DNA of 45,468 nucleotides from Actinomycetes bacterium (GCA_021841935.1 JAKCDL010000017.1:1-45468); one strand, 5' to 3'; positions 1-8,634 are shown, counted from the first letter of the stretch. Program-made: numbers and translations. The notes: generated by a model not told the origin, from the sequence alone.

Positions 1-270
1 TTGACCTCATCTCTTAGCTAAGAGGTGAGTCTTTTGACTCTAGATACTCAATAAAGATCTCAAAGTGAGCCTTTATCTGTTGGAGGCTTGATCTTTGTTT
101 GATCAAGCTTCGCAGATATCTAAATCTTTTCCTTAGCTCATGAGCCTTGTAAGAACTTACCTAGGTTTGGTATCTGCTTCGGGTAACGCATCTTCCTAGT
201 GTTACTAGGTTTAGATGGCCTGTTATTCCTTATCAGAGCCTTACTAGGTGAGCTTTACTGCTCACAAGCG
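1..270. repeat. Cluster of short perfect hairpins
   Basis: No gene is convincing here, but inverted repeats follow one another closely. CTCTTAG/CTAAGAG forms a perfect palindrome at 11-24, and GAGTC/GACTC pair at 27-40. ATAAAG and CTCA pair with TGAG and CTTTAT in a nested hairpin at 51-76. AGGCTTGATC at 84-93 pairs with GATCAAGCTT at 101-110, with one wobble. GCAGATA at 112-118 pairs with TATCTGC at 171-177 around GCTCATGAGC at 136-145 and GTAAG/CTTAC at 149-160. CATCT and CCTAGT pair with ACTAGG and AGATG at 189-217. GTGAGC/GCTCAC pair at 248-265. This density suggests a structured RNA or the end of a mobile element, but I recognise no known family. The left part may be cut by the window edge. 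Confidence 0.4.
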
Positions 271-946
271 GACTTAATAAGCTATACGGGATTTGGTTAT
301 GTTGATGTCGTTTTGGGAAAGAAAAAAGTGAAAATGTGTGCTAGCTGGGGGTGGGCATGGATAAAACCCGGAGATCAAGACTTTGCAATAGGAGAAACGT
401 ATAATCATGGCTTACTTTTAGGACGCAATAATCATTGGTTCAAAAATGACGAGAATTTTTAATGTTAAACTCCATGAAGAGATTTCCAAGGTGGCACCGT
501 GTCAAAGTTCATAGGACGACTGGCGTCAGCGCCAGATATCCAACTGTATTGGTTGAAGCTCCATCTAGACCTATTGAAGTCAAACCAGCAGAATTCGATG
601 CCCCTTCATAACTATCGAAATTCGTAGATCCACACAACTGCTGCCTCGAATCGCGAGCCCGTCAAACCTAAAAAATCGTTTACTCACACCCTCCAAATTC
701 AATTTGAGGTCAAAAAGAACCAATTTGCGACCTTGGGTGCATAACCGATATTGCATTTACGACAAAAACCGCCATGAAGCATTCCTCGAAGTTCAGAAGA
801 CGTCTTCAAGATTCAACGCAAGAAGATTTGTGTCAGAGTTACCACCATATGTGACAAAAATACTTACATCCAATACAAATTATTCAGTCTCAAATTCCAT
901 GCATCTGGAGTAAAGGCCACCCAACTCTTGTACGATAATTGAAATT
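271..946. other. Stretch without a supportable gene
   Basis: Short open frames exist at 199-462 and 704-913, but neither has a clear ribosome site, a recognisable domain or convincing composition. A compact hairpin with arms CTGGCG (520-525) and CGCCAG (530-535) and a TCAG loop is present, without a T-run after it. I see nothing else that can be named. The last 40 bases must hold the expression signals of the penicillin-binding protein gene: a GATAAT-like -10 element lies only a few bases before its ATG. Confidence 0.4.
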
Positions 947-3454
947 ATGAGCATTTTGGGGTTATTTCGAGTCAGGAGCCGTTCAATCAAACCCCAAAAA
1001 AGTTCGAAACGACTTTTGGTTACGCTTTCGGGGCTCGCGTTGACACTCTCATCGTGCTCAATTCCACCCCTAAAAATCCCCACGATTCACTCAACGAATC
1101 CACAAACCTTTGCGCAGATCTCCTCAATCTATGCAGCAGATGGCTCTCTATTGACTCAAGTTCCAACGGACATGGTACGAGTCCCCGTGGACCTCTCTCA
1201 GATGGGGACCTTGGTTCCCGAGGCCACCGTAGCAATCGAAGATAAACGCTTCTGGCTTAGGGGACCGATCGACGTTAGGTCAATTCTCCGAGCCGCAGTT
1301 GCCAACTTTAGCGCCGGAGGAATCGCTCAAGGTGGCTCAACGATAGAGGAACAACTTGTCAAGCTTGAATTAGGAACTCCTAAGAGAACACTCTCTGAAA
1401 AAGTCCACGAAATTCTTCTCTCACTTGGATCTTTGACAGGAACGACAAAGAGCCAAGTACTGGATAAATATCTAAATGACGTCTATCTCGGCGAAGGAAC
1501 CTATGGCATCTACAGTGCCTCAATTCGCTACTTTGGAGTACCGCCGACGTCCCTGGATCTACCTCAGGCGGCTACCTTAGCGGGACTGATAAATGCACCT
1601 TCCGCATACGACCCCCTACTTCACCCACAACTTGCAACTCAGCGCCGAGATCAAGTTATTCAAGCTATGTACTCACAGGGCCTTATTTCAAAGTCACAAT
1701 TCGATCAAGCAGAGGCTGCATCATTGGAGCTAAATCCCTCCACTTCGCTTCTTTCACCCAAATTGGACTACTTTACCCAAGCAGTAATAGCAGAAGCGGA
1801 GACGCTACCTCAGCTCGGCTCTGATCCAGCTCAACGCCTCGCCGCCCTTGAACACGATGGACTTCACATCTACACCACGGAAAATACCATCCGTCAAGCA
1901 GAGGCTCAAAGTGCAGTCGTCGATGGTCTACCAAAGAATATTCAAGATATAAGCGGAGCTCTCGTATCGATCGATCCATCGACTGGAGCAGTTGAAACTA
2001 TAGTCGGCGGAAGAGGATTCAATAGTAACGCACCCTACTCGCAGTACAACATTGCCGTTCAGGCGCAAAGGCCAGCTGGTTCGACGATGAAGATCATCGC
2101 ATTGGCAGAGGCACTTACGCAAGGGATAGCGCCTACAACGATCTTCAAGGCGCCAGCCACGCTAACGATTCCTGCCGGAAATGGCCAAAACGCATGGACG
2201 GTTTCTAACTACGCTGGAGAGGCCTCCGGCGCCATGACATTGGCGACCGCAACGGCGCTCTCCATTAACACCGTTTACGCACAGGTAATGCAAAGAATTG
2301 GCCCAACCAACTTTGTCGCCATGGCTCACGCAATGGGGGTCAGAACTCATCTATACCCTTACATCTCCCTGGTTTTAGGGGACCAACCGGTATCGCCAAT
2401 CGACATGGCTTCGGTATATGCCACAGTCGCTAACTATGGGGTATATAACCCGCCCTATACAATCAGTGAAATTACTGGCCCGAGTGGAACAGTCATCTAC
2501 CAGCACAAACCGACGCCGTCTGTTGCTATATCTCCAGTGGTAGCAGCGAAGATGATCCCGATACTTCAGTCAGTCATGACCGAAGGAACAGGGGTATACG
2601 CAGCCATTAACAGACCAGCAGCCGGCAAGACGGGAACGGGAGAGAATTGGACTGATGCTTGGTTCGATGGATTCACCCCTCAACTTGCGACCGCTACTTG
2701 GGTAGGATTTCCATCCGGCGAGGTACCTATGATTCCGCCGAAGACCCCGATCTACGTAGTTGGAGGGAGCTGGCCCGCATACATCTTTGCAAAATACATG
2801 ACGAGTGCACTATCTGGGACGCCGATTGAATACTTCAAGTCGGTGGCACAGATCGAGGCTTCCACGACTACTTTGCCACCACAAACTACCACCACAACGA
2901 CCCAACCAATCAACACCGTTACCCTAAATAACGTCATCGGAGAGACCCAAAACGACGCAATAGCCTCCCTTAATGCTCAAGGGCTAAAGATCTCAACCTC
3001 TTTTGCACCCTCTGGCGAATATCCTCCTGGATATGCAATAGCGGAGAGCCCACCACCAGGGAGCCAGCTTTTGAAGGGAGCATCCGTTTCCGTGACAATT
3101 GCGAACGGGTCACTCACCTTCCCAAATACAGTTCTGGTACCCGATCTCCTCGGGCTATCGCCGAACCAAGCAGCATCAGTAATTGCCTCTTTGGGACTAA
3201 AGGGAACATGTACAGCGTCTCCGACTACCACTACTACTTCAACAACCTCAACTACTATGGCTCCTCCTACTACTTCCACCACAGCTGTATCAAGTAGCTC
3301 ATCTTCATCGACCTCAAGTACCGTTTCTAGCACTTCAACTTCAACCACACTCCCAAGTACACCCGCAACGACATTGCCAACAGCTGTGAGCGAGCAGTCT
3401 CCAATCCCGGGGACACAGGTTCCCGTTGGAACATTGGTCACCTGTAACTACTGA
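947..3454 (+). CDS. Class A penicillin-binding protein with PASTA domains
   Basis: A bifunctional peptidoglycan glycosyltransferase/transpeptidase of 835 residues that builds cell-wall glycan strands and cross-links them outside the membrane. The GT51 domain spans about residues 55-270 (catalytic E98-D99, then GGSTIEEQ at 129-136 and a YLN motif near 175). The transpeptidase domain spans about 330-625 with STMK at 379-382 (nucleophile S379), SIN at 439-441 and KTG at 561-563. Two PASTA-like repeats follow a Thr-rich linker: one at about 657-720, the second starting at about 727 but interrupted by a Ser/Thr stretch (roughly 757-812) before its last strand. The N-terminus is a hydrophobic segment ending in LSSC (34-37), which fits a lipobox rather than a plain anchor. 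The ATG has no clear Shine-Dalgarno site. The enzyme class is secure; its physiological role is not known. Confidence 0.93.
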   Translation: MSILGLFRVRSRSIKPQKSSKRLLVTLSGLALTLSSCSIPPLKIPTIHSTNPQTFAQISSIYAADGSLLTQVPTDMVRVPVDLSQMGTLVPEATVAIEDKRFWLRGPIDVRSILRAAVANFSAGGIAQGGSTIEEQLVKLELGTPKRTLSEKVHEILLSLGSLTGTTKSQVLDKYLNDVYLGEGTYGIYSASIRYFGVPPTSLDLPQAATLAGLINAPSAYDPLLHPQLATQRRDQVIQAMYSQGLISKSQFDQAEAASLELNPSTSLLSPKLDYFTQAVIAEAETLPQLGSDPAQRLAALEHDGLHIYTTENTIRQAEAQSAVVDGLPKNIQDISGALVSIDPSTGAVETIVGGRGFNSNAPYSQYNIAVQAQRPAGSTMKIIALAEALTQGIAPTTIFKAPATLTIPAGNGQNAWTVSNYAGEASGAMTLATATALSINTVYAQVMQRIGPTNFVAMAHAMGVRTHLYPYISLVLGDQPVSPIDMASVYATVANYGVYNPPYTISEITGPSGTVIYQHKPTPSVAISPVVAAKMIPILQSVMTEGTGVYAAINRPAAGKTGTGENWTDAWFDGFTPQLATATWVGFPSGEVPMIPPKTPIYVVGGSWPAYIFAKYMTSALSGTPIEYFKSVAQIEASTTTLPPQTTTTTTQPINTVTLNNVIGETQNDAIASLNAQGLKISTSFAPSGEYPPGYAIAESPPPGSQLLKGASVSVTIANGSLTFPNTVLVPDLLGLSPNQAASVIASLGLKGTCTASPTTTTTSTTSTTMAPPTTSTTAVSSSSSSSTSSTVSSTSTSTTLPSTPATTLPTAVSEQSPIPGTQVPVGTLVTCNY

Positions 3455-3520
3455 ATCTGCGCGAGATCTAAAAGCACAAGAAAGCTCTAATTGCGAAGAT
3501 CCATAGAGCTAATCGAATGA

Positions 3521-3904
3521 TTAACTCAATTTTTCAATGAAGTTACGAATATTGGCTGGCGTAGTTATCTTTTGCATCGCCTCGGTGGCAACAGACACAT
3601 AGACGATCGACGCAACTATCGCTGGATCTGACTCTTTGGTAAAGAGATATTCGATTTCAAAAGAAGTCTTGCCTATTCGTTTTGGCGTTGCATACTGAAC
3701 CATCGAAGTCCCAAGTTCAACAGAGGTCAAAAACTCAATTGAGGCCTTTCGCAGAACATAGTCCCACTCTTTGCCTAAAGCGACCGAACAGGTCCTCCTA
3801 AAGTAGGCGTCTAATCGATCGTCACACTTGACAAGTACCGCGGACGATCGCAGCCTTGCGAATGAATCAAAATCACGATATGAAAAATTTATCTGCTCTT
3901 GCAC
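3521..3904 (-). CDS. Hotdog-fold (4HBT) acyl-CoA thioesterase-like protein
   Basis: A 127-residue single-domain protein that resembles the 4-hydroxybenzoyl-CoA thioesterase superfamily. It opens with a beta strand and the segment YRDFDSF (residues 9-15), where family members carry the catalytic Asp, followed by a helix and a strand rich in aromatic residues. The usual G-H-V-N-N stretch after the Asp is replaced by ARLRSS, so activity or substrate may be unusual. It starts with GTG and is convergent with the penicillin-binding protein gene. It is divergent from the MarR-type gene, whose product could control it. The substrate cannot be inferred from sequence. Confidence 0.65.
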   Translation of the reverse strand: MQEQINFSYRDFDSFARLRSSAVLVKCDDRLDAYFRRTCSVALGKEWDYVLRKASIEFLTSVELGTSMVQYATPKRIGKTSFEIEYLFTKESDPAIVASIVYVSVATEAMQKITTPANIRNFIEKLS

Positions 3905-3982
3905 CGCTCCACATCTTACAAATTCGAAACGATATCCAAAGCTCTGTAGTGTTAGCGTTAGACTTGATGTGGCTCTGTTGGC

Positions 3983-4001
3983 TCGATGTCGATAACGTCG
4001 A
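3983..4001. promoter_or_regulatory. Possible MarR operator palindrome
   Basis: Arms TCGATGT (3983-3989) and ACGTCGA (3995-4001) form a 19-base imperfect palindrome with one mismatch, 25 bases upstream of the MarR start and between two divergent genes. MarR proteins commonly bind palindromes of this size in their own intergenic region. The assignment is inference. Confidence 0.3.
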
Positions 4002-4026
4002 AGTAAAACCAGGAAACGGCAGATAA

Positions 4027-4482
4027 TTGAAGCGCTTAGAGGAAGGTATCGGTTTCAAACTTTCACGCGTGGCGCGACGCCTCCGATCCAATTGGGAGGA
4101 GGTCATCTCCGACCTTGGGCTTAGCCCGCCTCACGCAGCGATCCTACGAACTATTCACGAGGCCGACGGGGAGATGGGGCTGCGCGAAGTGGCTCGAAGG
4201 CTTGGAACAGACCCAATGAACGTCAAGCGGGGAATCGACTTCCTTGAAGCTGAGGGCTTTATCATCTCGGATCTGTCAGAGCGAGGAAAACCTCGGTACC
4301 TTTCGCTTACTGATCGCGGCCTTGATGCGGTTTCAGAGGTAATCAATCGTGTGAATATGCAAGAGCTTATCTTCAAGGAGTGTCTAACTCCAGAGGAGAT
4401 CCTCGAGCTATCGGAAATCGTCGATAAACTCCAAGATCACCTAGATACTCTGCCACCTAGGCGCAAAAAGCTAGAGTCATAG
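4027..4482 (+). CDS. MarR-family transcriptional regulator
   Basis: A 151-residue winged-helix DNA-binding protein. After an N-terminal dimerisation helix, residues about 30-105 form the MarR fold: LSPPHAAILRTI, then the helix-turn-helix around LREVARRLGTDPMNVKRGIDFLEAEG and the wing ISDLSERGKPRYLSLTDRG. The C-terminal helix returns to the dimer interface. The TTG start directly follows an in-frame TAA, so no earlier start is possible; AGGAAA lies upstream. It is divergent from a thioesterase-like gene. Its last 46 bases overlap the end of the DNA glycosylase gene on the other strand. The ligand is unknown. Confidence 0.87.
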   Translation: MKRLEEGIGFKLSRVARRLRSNWEEVISDLGLSPPHAAILRTIHEADGEMGLREVARRLGTDPMNVKRGIDFLEAEGFIISDLSERGKPRYLSLTDRGLDAVSEVINRVNMQELIFKECLTPEEILELSEIVDKLQDHLDTLPPRRKKLES

Positions 4483-4988
4483 AAACGCCACTCGATCTCA
4501 GTTGCCTTCGAAATTCCAATTCTCGTTGAACTAGCAACTCTTATTTCGTCACTTCTCTCAAAGACTCGAAGGTGGGCGTCGTCAGAGAACAGGTCAGATC
4601 CTGACCATTCAAGATCTACTCCAAGACGCCTACCGACGCGACCAGGACCAAGGGTCAACTCCTCGTAAACAGTATCATCTCCTGTAGCACTTCTTAGCTC
4701 CACGATTGACCTAATGAGTACGGCTCCCCCTTCTCCCTTAGGTCCAGTCACGAAGTTGAGGCATCGATGTATTCCGTAACTCAGATAGACATATATCGTC
4801 CCACCAGATTCGAACATAGGCCAACACCTAGAGGTAGGACCTCGGCAAGCGTGGGAGGCGGGATCATCAAAGGCTCCATAGGCTTCTACTTCAATGATCC
4901 TAAATTGTTGCCCGCTTCGAACTATTATCGCTCCAACTAAGTCGATAGCTACCTCAGGTGACGGACGTTCAAAAAAATCACGATCCAA
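4437..4988 (-). CDS. 3-methyladenine DNA glycosylase (Mpg/AAG family)
   Basis: A base-excision repair enzyme of 183 residues that removes alkylated purines such as 3-methyladenine from DNA. It shows the family hallmarks: RDFFERPSPEVAIDLVGAII at the start, IIEVEAYGAFDDPASHACRG with the catalytic Glu, the strand IYVYLSYGIHRCLNFVTG, and LGPGRVGRRLGV near residue 115. Length fits the family. The TTG start is supported by AAAGGTGG eight bases upstream. It is convergent with the MarR gene, with 46 bases of overlap between the coding ends, so the two transcripts can form antisense pairs. Function is secure at family level. Confidence 0.92.
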   Translation of the reverse strand: MDRDFFERPSPEVAIDLVGAIIVRSGQQFRIIEVEAYGAFDDPASHACRGPTSRCWPMFESGGTIYVYLSYGIHRCLNFVTGPKGEGGAVLIRSIVELRSATGDDTVYEELTLGPGRVGRRLGVDLEWSGSDLFSDDAHLRVFERSDEIRVASSTRIGISKATEIEWRFYDSSFLRLGGRVSR

Positions 4989-5055
4989 TCAAAAGACCAC
5001 CTTTAGCTAAGTTGAAGCAACAAGACAGGCACTAGCCCCTAGCAGCAATGTCAGA

Positions 5056-5071
5056 GCGAACTAGAGTTCGC
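5056..5071. terminator. Hairpin after the last gene of the arginine run
   Basis: Arms GCGAACT and AGTTCGC are separated by only AG, about 14 bases past the stop of the minus-strand thioesterase gene. There is no T-run on either side, so it may act as a transcript end or RNA-stability structure rather than a classical terminator. Confidence 0.3.
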
Positions 5072-5084
5072 CTCCACCACATCG

Positions 5085-5444
5085 TCAACCTAGGTTCGCA
5101 GCAAAAGTTACCTGGACTGAAGTTACCTTTTCTTCCGCTACTAAAAACGAGAGGCCTAGTTTCAAGTGAGCTAGCCCTTCGCCGCTACAAGTATCGCACG
5201 GCAACGAGGTACTTTCATCTACTCGTACTACTAGTCGATCCCCTAAACGAGATGGCGCGAGGTAGTCGATCACAACATCTTTAACCTTGAAGGTCGAGAC
5301 AGCTTCCTCTCGAGTTTGGTGCGCCTCAAGGTATCGATACAAAAAGTCATCCACAATATCTAAATAACGACCGTTGTAAGTAACCTTTTGCGCGTCAGCA
5401 TCGCCAAATGTCACAAGGTAGTCGTATGTAAAGTTTGGGTTCAA
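5085..5444 (-). CDS. YbgC-like acyl-CoA thioesterase
   Basis: A 119-residue hotdog-fold protein. The segment FGDADAQKVTYNGRYLDIVDDF (starting near residue 13) matches the 4HBT/YbgC active-site strand and helix, with an Asp in the catalytic position followed by Y-N-G-R-Y-L. It probably hydrolyses short or aromatic acyl-CoA thioesters; the substrate is unknown. The TTG start lies nine bases after the argH stop with AGGGA just before it, so it looks like the last gene of the arginine transcript, although no role in arginine synthesis is evident. Confidence 0.72.
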   Translation of the reverse strand: MNPNFTYDYLVTFGDADAQKVTYNGRYLDIVDDFLYRYLEAHQTREEAVSTFKVKDVVIDYLAPSRLGDRLVVRVDESTSLPCDTCSGEGLAHLKLGLSFLVAEEKVTSVQVTFAANLG

Positions 5445-5453
5445 GAGTCGTCC

Positions 5454-6848
5454 CTATCTGAAGTGATCGAAGGAACCGATCCTCTTCAACTGCTCTTGTA
5501 TCGCCTCTCGATAGATCACCCGTTGCTCCTCGACAGCGGCTACTCCAGCACCACCACGACTTATTCGATGTTGTACGGATGCTCCTGGTTCAAGCAACTT
5601 AGCAGCCTCTTCACCTAAGAGCGGATGGGCAGCAACAAGTTCTTCTAGCGGTACGTGGCGCTCTAGGGAATCGCGGACCAAGCCCCCAACTACAGCGTGC
5701 GCCTTTCGAAATGGAACGTGTTGACGGACCAAAAACTCCGCTAGATCGATGGCGCATAGATATGGAGAGTCGGCCGACTTCTTCATGCGAGAAAAGTCGA
5801 ACGTAGCCGTCGCTAGCATGCCCTTTACCGCACTTAGTGCTCGCGAAATCTGATTTATCGAGTCAAAGAGAGGCTCTTTATCCTCTTGAAGGTCTCGGTT
5901 GTAGCTAAGTGGCAGTCCCTTTAAGGTTGTAAGAAAGCCGCCGAGGTGGCCAATTAACCGTCCAGTCTTGCCACGGGCGAGCTCTGCAATATCAGGATTC
6001 TTCTTTTGCGGTAGCATCGACGACCCTGTGGAGTAACCGTCGTCCAATCGAACGTATCCGAACTCTTCAGTAGACCAGAGGACAATCTCTTCGCCGATAC
6101 GAGAGAGATGGACGGCGATCAACGAAAGATTAAAGAGCGCCTCTGCGACGAAGTCTCTATCCGAGACTGCATCGAGAGAGTTCTCGAATGGACCAGCAAA
6201 GTGAAGGAGCTGGCTTGTGAACTGAGGATCTATCGGTAAGGTCGAACCACCGAGTGCTCCCGCTCCTAGCGGAGAGACATCTAGCCGATCCAAGGTATCG
6301 GTTATACGGTCGACGTCCCTTCGCAGTGCCCAACCGTGCGCTAGAAGGTGATGGCCAAAGAGCACGGGTTGCGCCTTTTGCATATGGGTATAGCCCGGCA
6401 TGTATGCATCTTTAGCCTCTTCGGCTAAGTCCGCTAGCACCATCTCAAGTTCGATGATCCTATCGGCCACTAGGAGCAACTCTCGCCTGACAAAGAGGCG
6501 TAGATCGGTCGCCACTTGATCGTTACGACTTCTACCAGTATGAAGCTTCGCACCCGCATCACCGGCGATCTCTGTCACACGCCTCTCGATGGCAGTGTGG
6601 ATATCCTCGTCTGCCTCTAAAAAGGCGAACGAAGCTCCCTTGATCTCACCTTCGATGGTGTTCAAAGCACCAAGAACGGTCTCGTATTCGGCCTCACTTA
6701 TGATCCCTACCCTGTAGAGGCCATTGAGATGCGCCTTGGAACCAACGATATCGTCGAGGGCCAATGTGCGATCAAATGTCAGTGACTGCGTATAGTCCCA
6801 TAGTTCACGCGAGGGCTCTGAAGCAAACCGTCCGTGCCAAAGCGTCAT
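5454..6848 (-). CDS. argH: Argininosuccinate lyase
   Basis: Catalyses the last step of arginine synthesis, splitting argininosuccinate to arginine and fumarate in the cytoplasm. The 464-residue length is normal. It carries HTGRSRND (103-110), the conserved YTHMQKAQP around H155 and the superfamily signature GSSMLPQKKNPD (275-286), whose first Ser is the usual catalytic base. ATG start with GGAGG about ten bases upstream. It is the last of the eight arg genes, 31 bases after argG. Confidence 0.98.
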   Translation of the reverse strand: MTLWHGRFASEPSRELWDYTQSLTFDRTLALDDIVGSKAHLNGLYRVGIISEAEYETVLGALNTIEGEIKGASFAFLEADEDIHTAIERRVTEIAGDAGAKLHTGRSRNDQVATDLRLFVRRELLLVADRIIELEMVLADLAEEAKDAYMPGYTHMQKAQPVLFGHHLLAHGWALRRDVDRITDTLDRLDVSPLGAGALGGSTLPIDPQFTSQLLHFAGPFENSLDAVSDRDFVAEALFNLSLIAVHLSRIGEEIVLWSTEEFGYVRLDDGYSTGSSMLPQKKNPDIAELARGKTGRLIGHLGGFLTTLKGLPLSYNRDLQEDKEPLFDSINQISRALSAVKGMLATATFDFSRMKKSADSPYLCAIDLAEFLVRQHVPFRKAHAVVGGLVRDSLERHVPLEELVAAHPLLGEEAAKLLEPGASVQHRISRGGAGVAAVEEQRVIYREAIQEQLKRIGSFDHFR

Positions 6849-6879
6849 CTTTTATAAACCTCCATGCAGCACCGAGTGC

Positions 6880-8067
6880 TTACTTACTTCCCTGCCGCTT
6901 AGACCAAGTCTCGACGCCTAAGCCCCAAATTCGAACGAAACCTTCAGCATCGCTGTGGCGGAATTGATCTTCCTTTTCGTACGTCGCGAGTTCGTAGTCG
7001 TAAAGCGAATAAGAAGAGCGCCTACCTACGACATAGACCCTATTTGGCTCAAGTGCCAATCGAACGTCACCGCTAACATATCGCTGGCTGTATGACATAA
7101 ATTCGCTTAGTCCTTCACGCAAGGGGGAAAACCAAAGGCCGTCGTATATCAATTCGGCAATACGGTGTGACAACTTAGCCTTTTCGTGAGCAAGATCTCT
7201 CTCTAGGGTCAAATCTTCAAGCTCACTATGGGCAAGTATGAGGCCAAGTGCTGCTGGTGCCTCATAGACCTCTCGACTTTTAATTCCAACTCGACGATTT
7301 TCAACCATGTCGATTCGACCAAAGCCATACGAACCAAAGAGGACATTTAGCTTATCGATAACTTCAACAAGAGTCATGGCCATTCCATCTATGGCGACGG
7401 GCTTTCCTTCGTTGAAGGTGATGGTAACTTCGCTTCGGTCGGATCGAGTTGGAAGTGTCATCTCATAGACGTCGTGTGGCGGCTCTGCCCATGGATCTTC
7501 CATCTCGCCACATTCGACTGCGCGACCCCATAGGTTTTGGTCGATCGAATATGGCTTTTCCTTGGAGGCTGCGATCGGAATCGAGTGCGCCTGCGCATAG
7601 TCGATCGAATCAGCTCGTGAAAATCCCCACGTCCTAACTGGAGCTATTATTTCGAGGTTCGGATTTAGTGCGCGGATTCCAACCTCAAAACGAACTTGGT
7701 CATTACCCTTGCCGGTGCATCCGTGGGCAACTGCTTCAGCTCCGTACTTTTTAGCAGTCTCCACGAGCCCCTTTACAATCACAGGGCGTGAAAGAGAGGA
7801 GACCAAGGGGTACTTTCCTTCATAGAGTGCATTTGCGTGGAGGGTTGGAAGTACAAAGTTCTCGGCAAAGTCAGCACGAGCATCAATCACCTCAACGGCT
7901 ACAGCACCAGCAGCGATAGCTCGATGGCGAATTACCTCAAAGTCACCGCCTTGGCCTACGTCCATAGCCATAGCCACGACTTCATAGCCGTACTTTTCAC
8001 TGATCCACTTGACCGCAACGGATGTATCCAAACCACCTGAATAGGCCAGCACTACCCTCTTTGCCAC
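6880..8067 (-). CDS. argG: Argininosuccinate synthase
   Basis: Joins citrulline and aspartate with ATP to give argininosuccinate. The PP-loop SGGLDTS sits at about residues 10-16. HGCTGKGNDQVRFE and the synthase signature around APVRTWGFSR are present. I place the start at the GTG at 8067 (395 residues). The open frame extends nine codons upstream to a TTG, but those codons contain GGAGAAGAGGAG, an obvious ribosome site six bases before the GTG. The gene lies between argR and argH in the operon. Confidence 0.97.
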   Translation of the reverse strand: MAKRVVLAYSGGLDTSVAVKWISEKYGYEVVAMAMDVGQGGDFEVIRHRAIAAGAVAVEVIDARADFAENFVLPTLHANALYEGKYPLVSSLSRPVIVKGLVETAKKYGAEAVAHGCTGKGNDQVRFEVGIRALNPNLEIIAPVRTWGFSRADSIDYAQAHSIPIAASKEKPYSIDQNLWGRAVECGEMEDPWAEPPHDVYEMTLPTRSDRSEVTITFNEGKPVAIDGMAMTLVEVIDKLNVLFGSYGFGRIDMVENRRVGIKSREVYEAPAALGLILAHSELEDLTLERDLAHEKAKLSHRIAELIYDGLWFSPLREGLSEFMSYSQRYVSGDVRLALEPNRVYVVGRRSSYSLYDYELATYEKEDQFRHSDAEGFVRIWGLGVETWSKRQGSK

Positions 8068-8147
8068 TTTTATCTCCTCTTCTCCAAAAACCAATACTCA
8101 TCAATTAGTGACTTTTCCGCCACCACAGCTTACTTTGCTACCTCTGG

Positions 8148-8609
8148 TCACTCGAGACCAGAGAGCTCGCTCAATCTGGCATATAGGCTCTTTGCCTCTT
8201 CCACCGTGGTCACCACCAGGACGGTGTCGTCGCCGGCCACGGTCCCCAAAACTCCGTCGACCGTAGTGCGATCCATCGCCGAAGCTACTACGTGTGCCGA
8301 ACCAGGGGGCGTCTTTATTAGAACAATGTTGCTCGAAATCACGACGTCGATAACCCACTCAGAGAGGACTCGCCGAAGATGGTCGTTCTCACTAGCGACG
8401 TCTTTTTGATTTGAAGGTATCGCATAGACGAGATCACCACCTGGAACCTTTACCTTGATGGCACCTAAGTCTTCTAAATCTCTTGAGACCGTCGCCTGTG
8501 TCGCCTCGATTCCCGCCTTAGCCAAAAGGTTGACTAACTGAACTTGAGAATTGACAAACTCAGTCTCTAAAATTTTTGCGATTTGAAATTGACGTCGATT
8601 CTTCGTCAT
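8148..8609 (-). CDS. argR: Arginine repressor
   Basis: An arginine-sensing regulator of about 153 residues. The N-terminal half is a winged helix (RRQFQIAKILE, then GIEATQATVSRDLEDLG as recognition helix). The C-terminal half is the hexamerisation and arginine-binding domain, with the conserved GTVAGDDTVLVVTT. The ATG at 8609 has AGGTGG five bases upstream; a GTG three codons earlier is the alternative. Placed inside the operon between argF and argG, it probably controls its own transcript from the promoter before argC. Confidence 0.96.
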   Translation of the reverse strand: MTKNRRQFQIAKILETEFVNSQVQLVNLLAKAGIEATQATVSRDLEDLGAIKVKVPGGDLVYAIPSNQKDVASENDHLRRVLSEWVIDVVISSNIVLIKTPPGSAHVVASAMDRTTVDGVLGTVAGDDTVLVVTTVEEAKSLYARLSELSGLE

Positions 8610-8634
8610 AACCTCCACCTAAATACAAAACCGT

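Noticed and set aside
199-462. 87-codon frame on the plus strand
   Set aside because: It starts with GTG inside the hairpin cluster without a ribosome site, and the translation matches no family I know. It could be a fragment of a gene, but I cannot support it.
704-913. 69-codon frame before the penicillin-binding protein gene
   Set aside because: No ribosome site, no domain, and low hydrophobic content; it looks like a chance frame.
2977-3441. 154-codon minus-strand frame opposite the end of the penicillin-binding protein
   Set aside because: It is the complement of the Ser/Thr repeat and PASTA codons, rich in Val and Glu for that reason only.
8101-8358. 85-codon minus-strand frame overlapping argR
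   Set aside because: It lies in another frame of argR, whose protein is unambiguous; it is a shadow.
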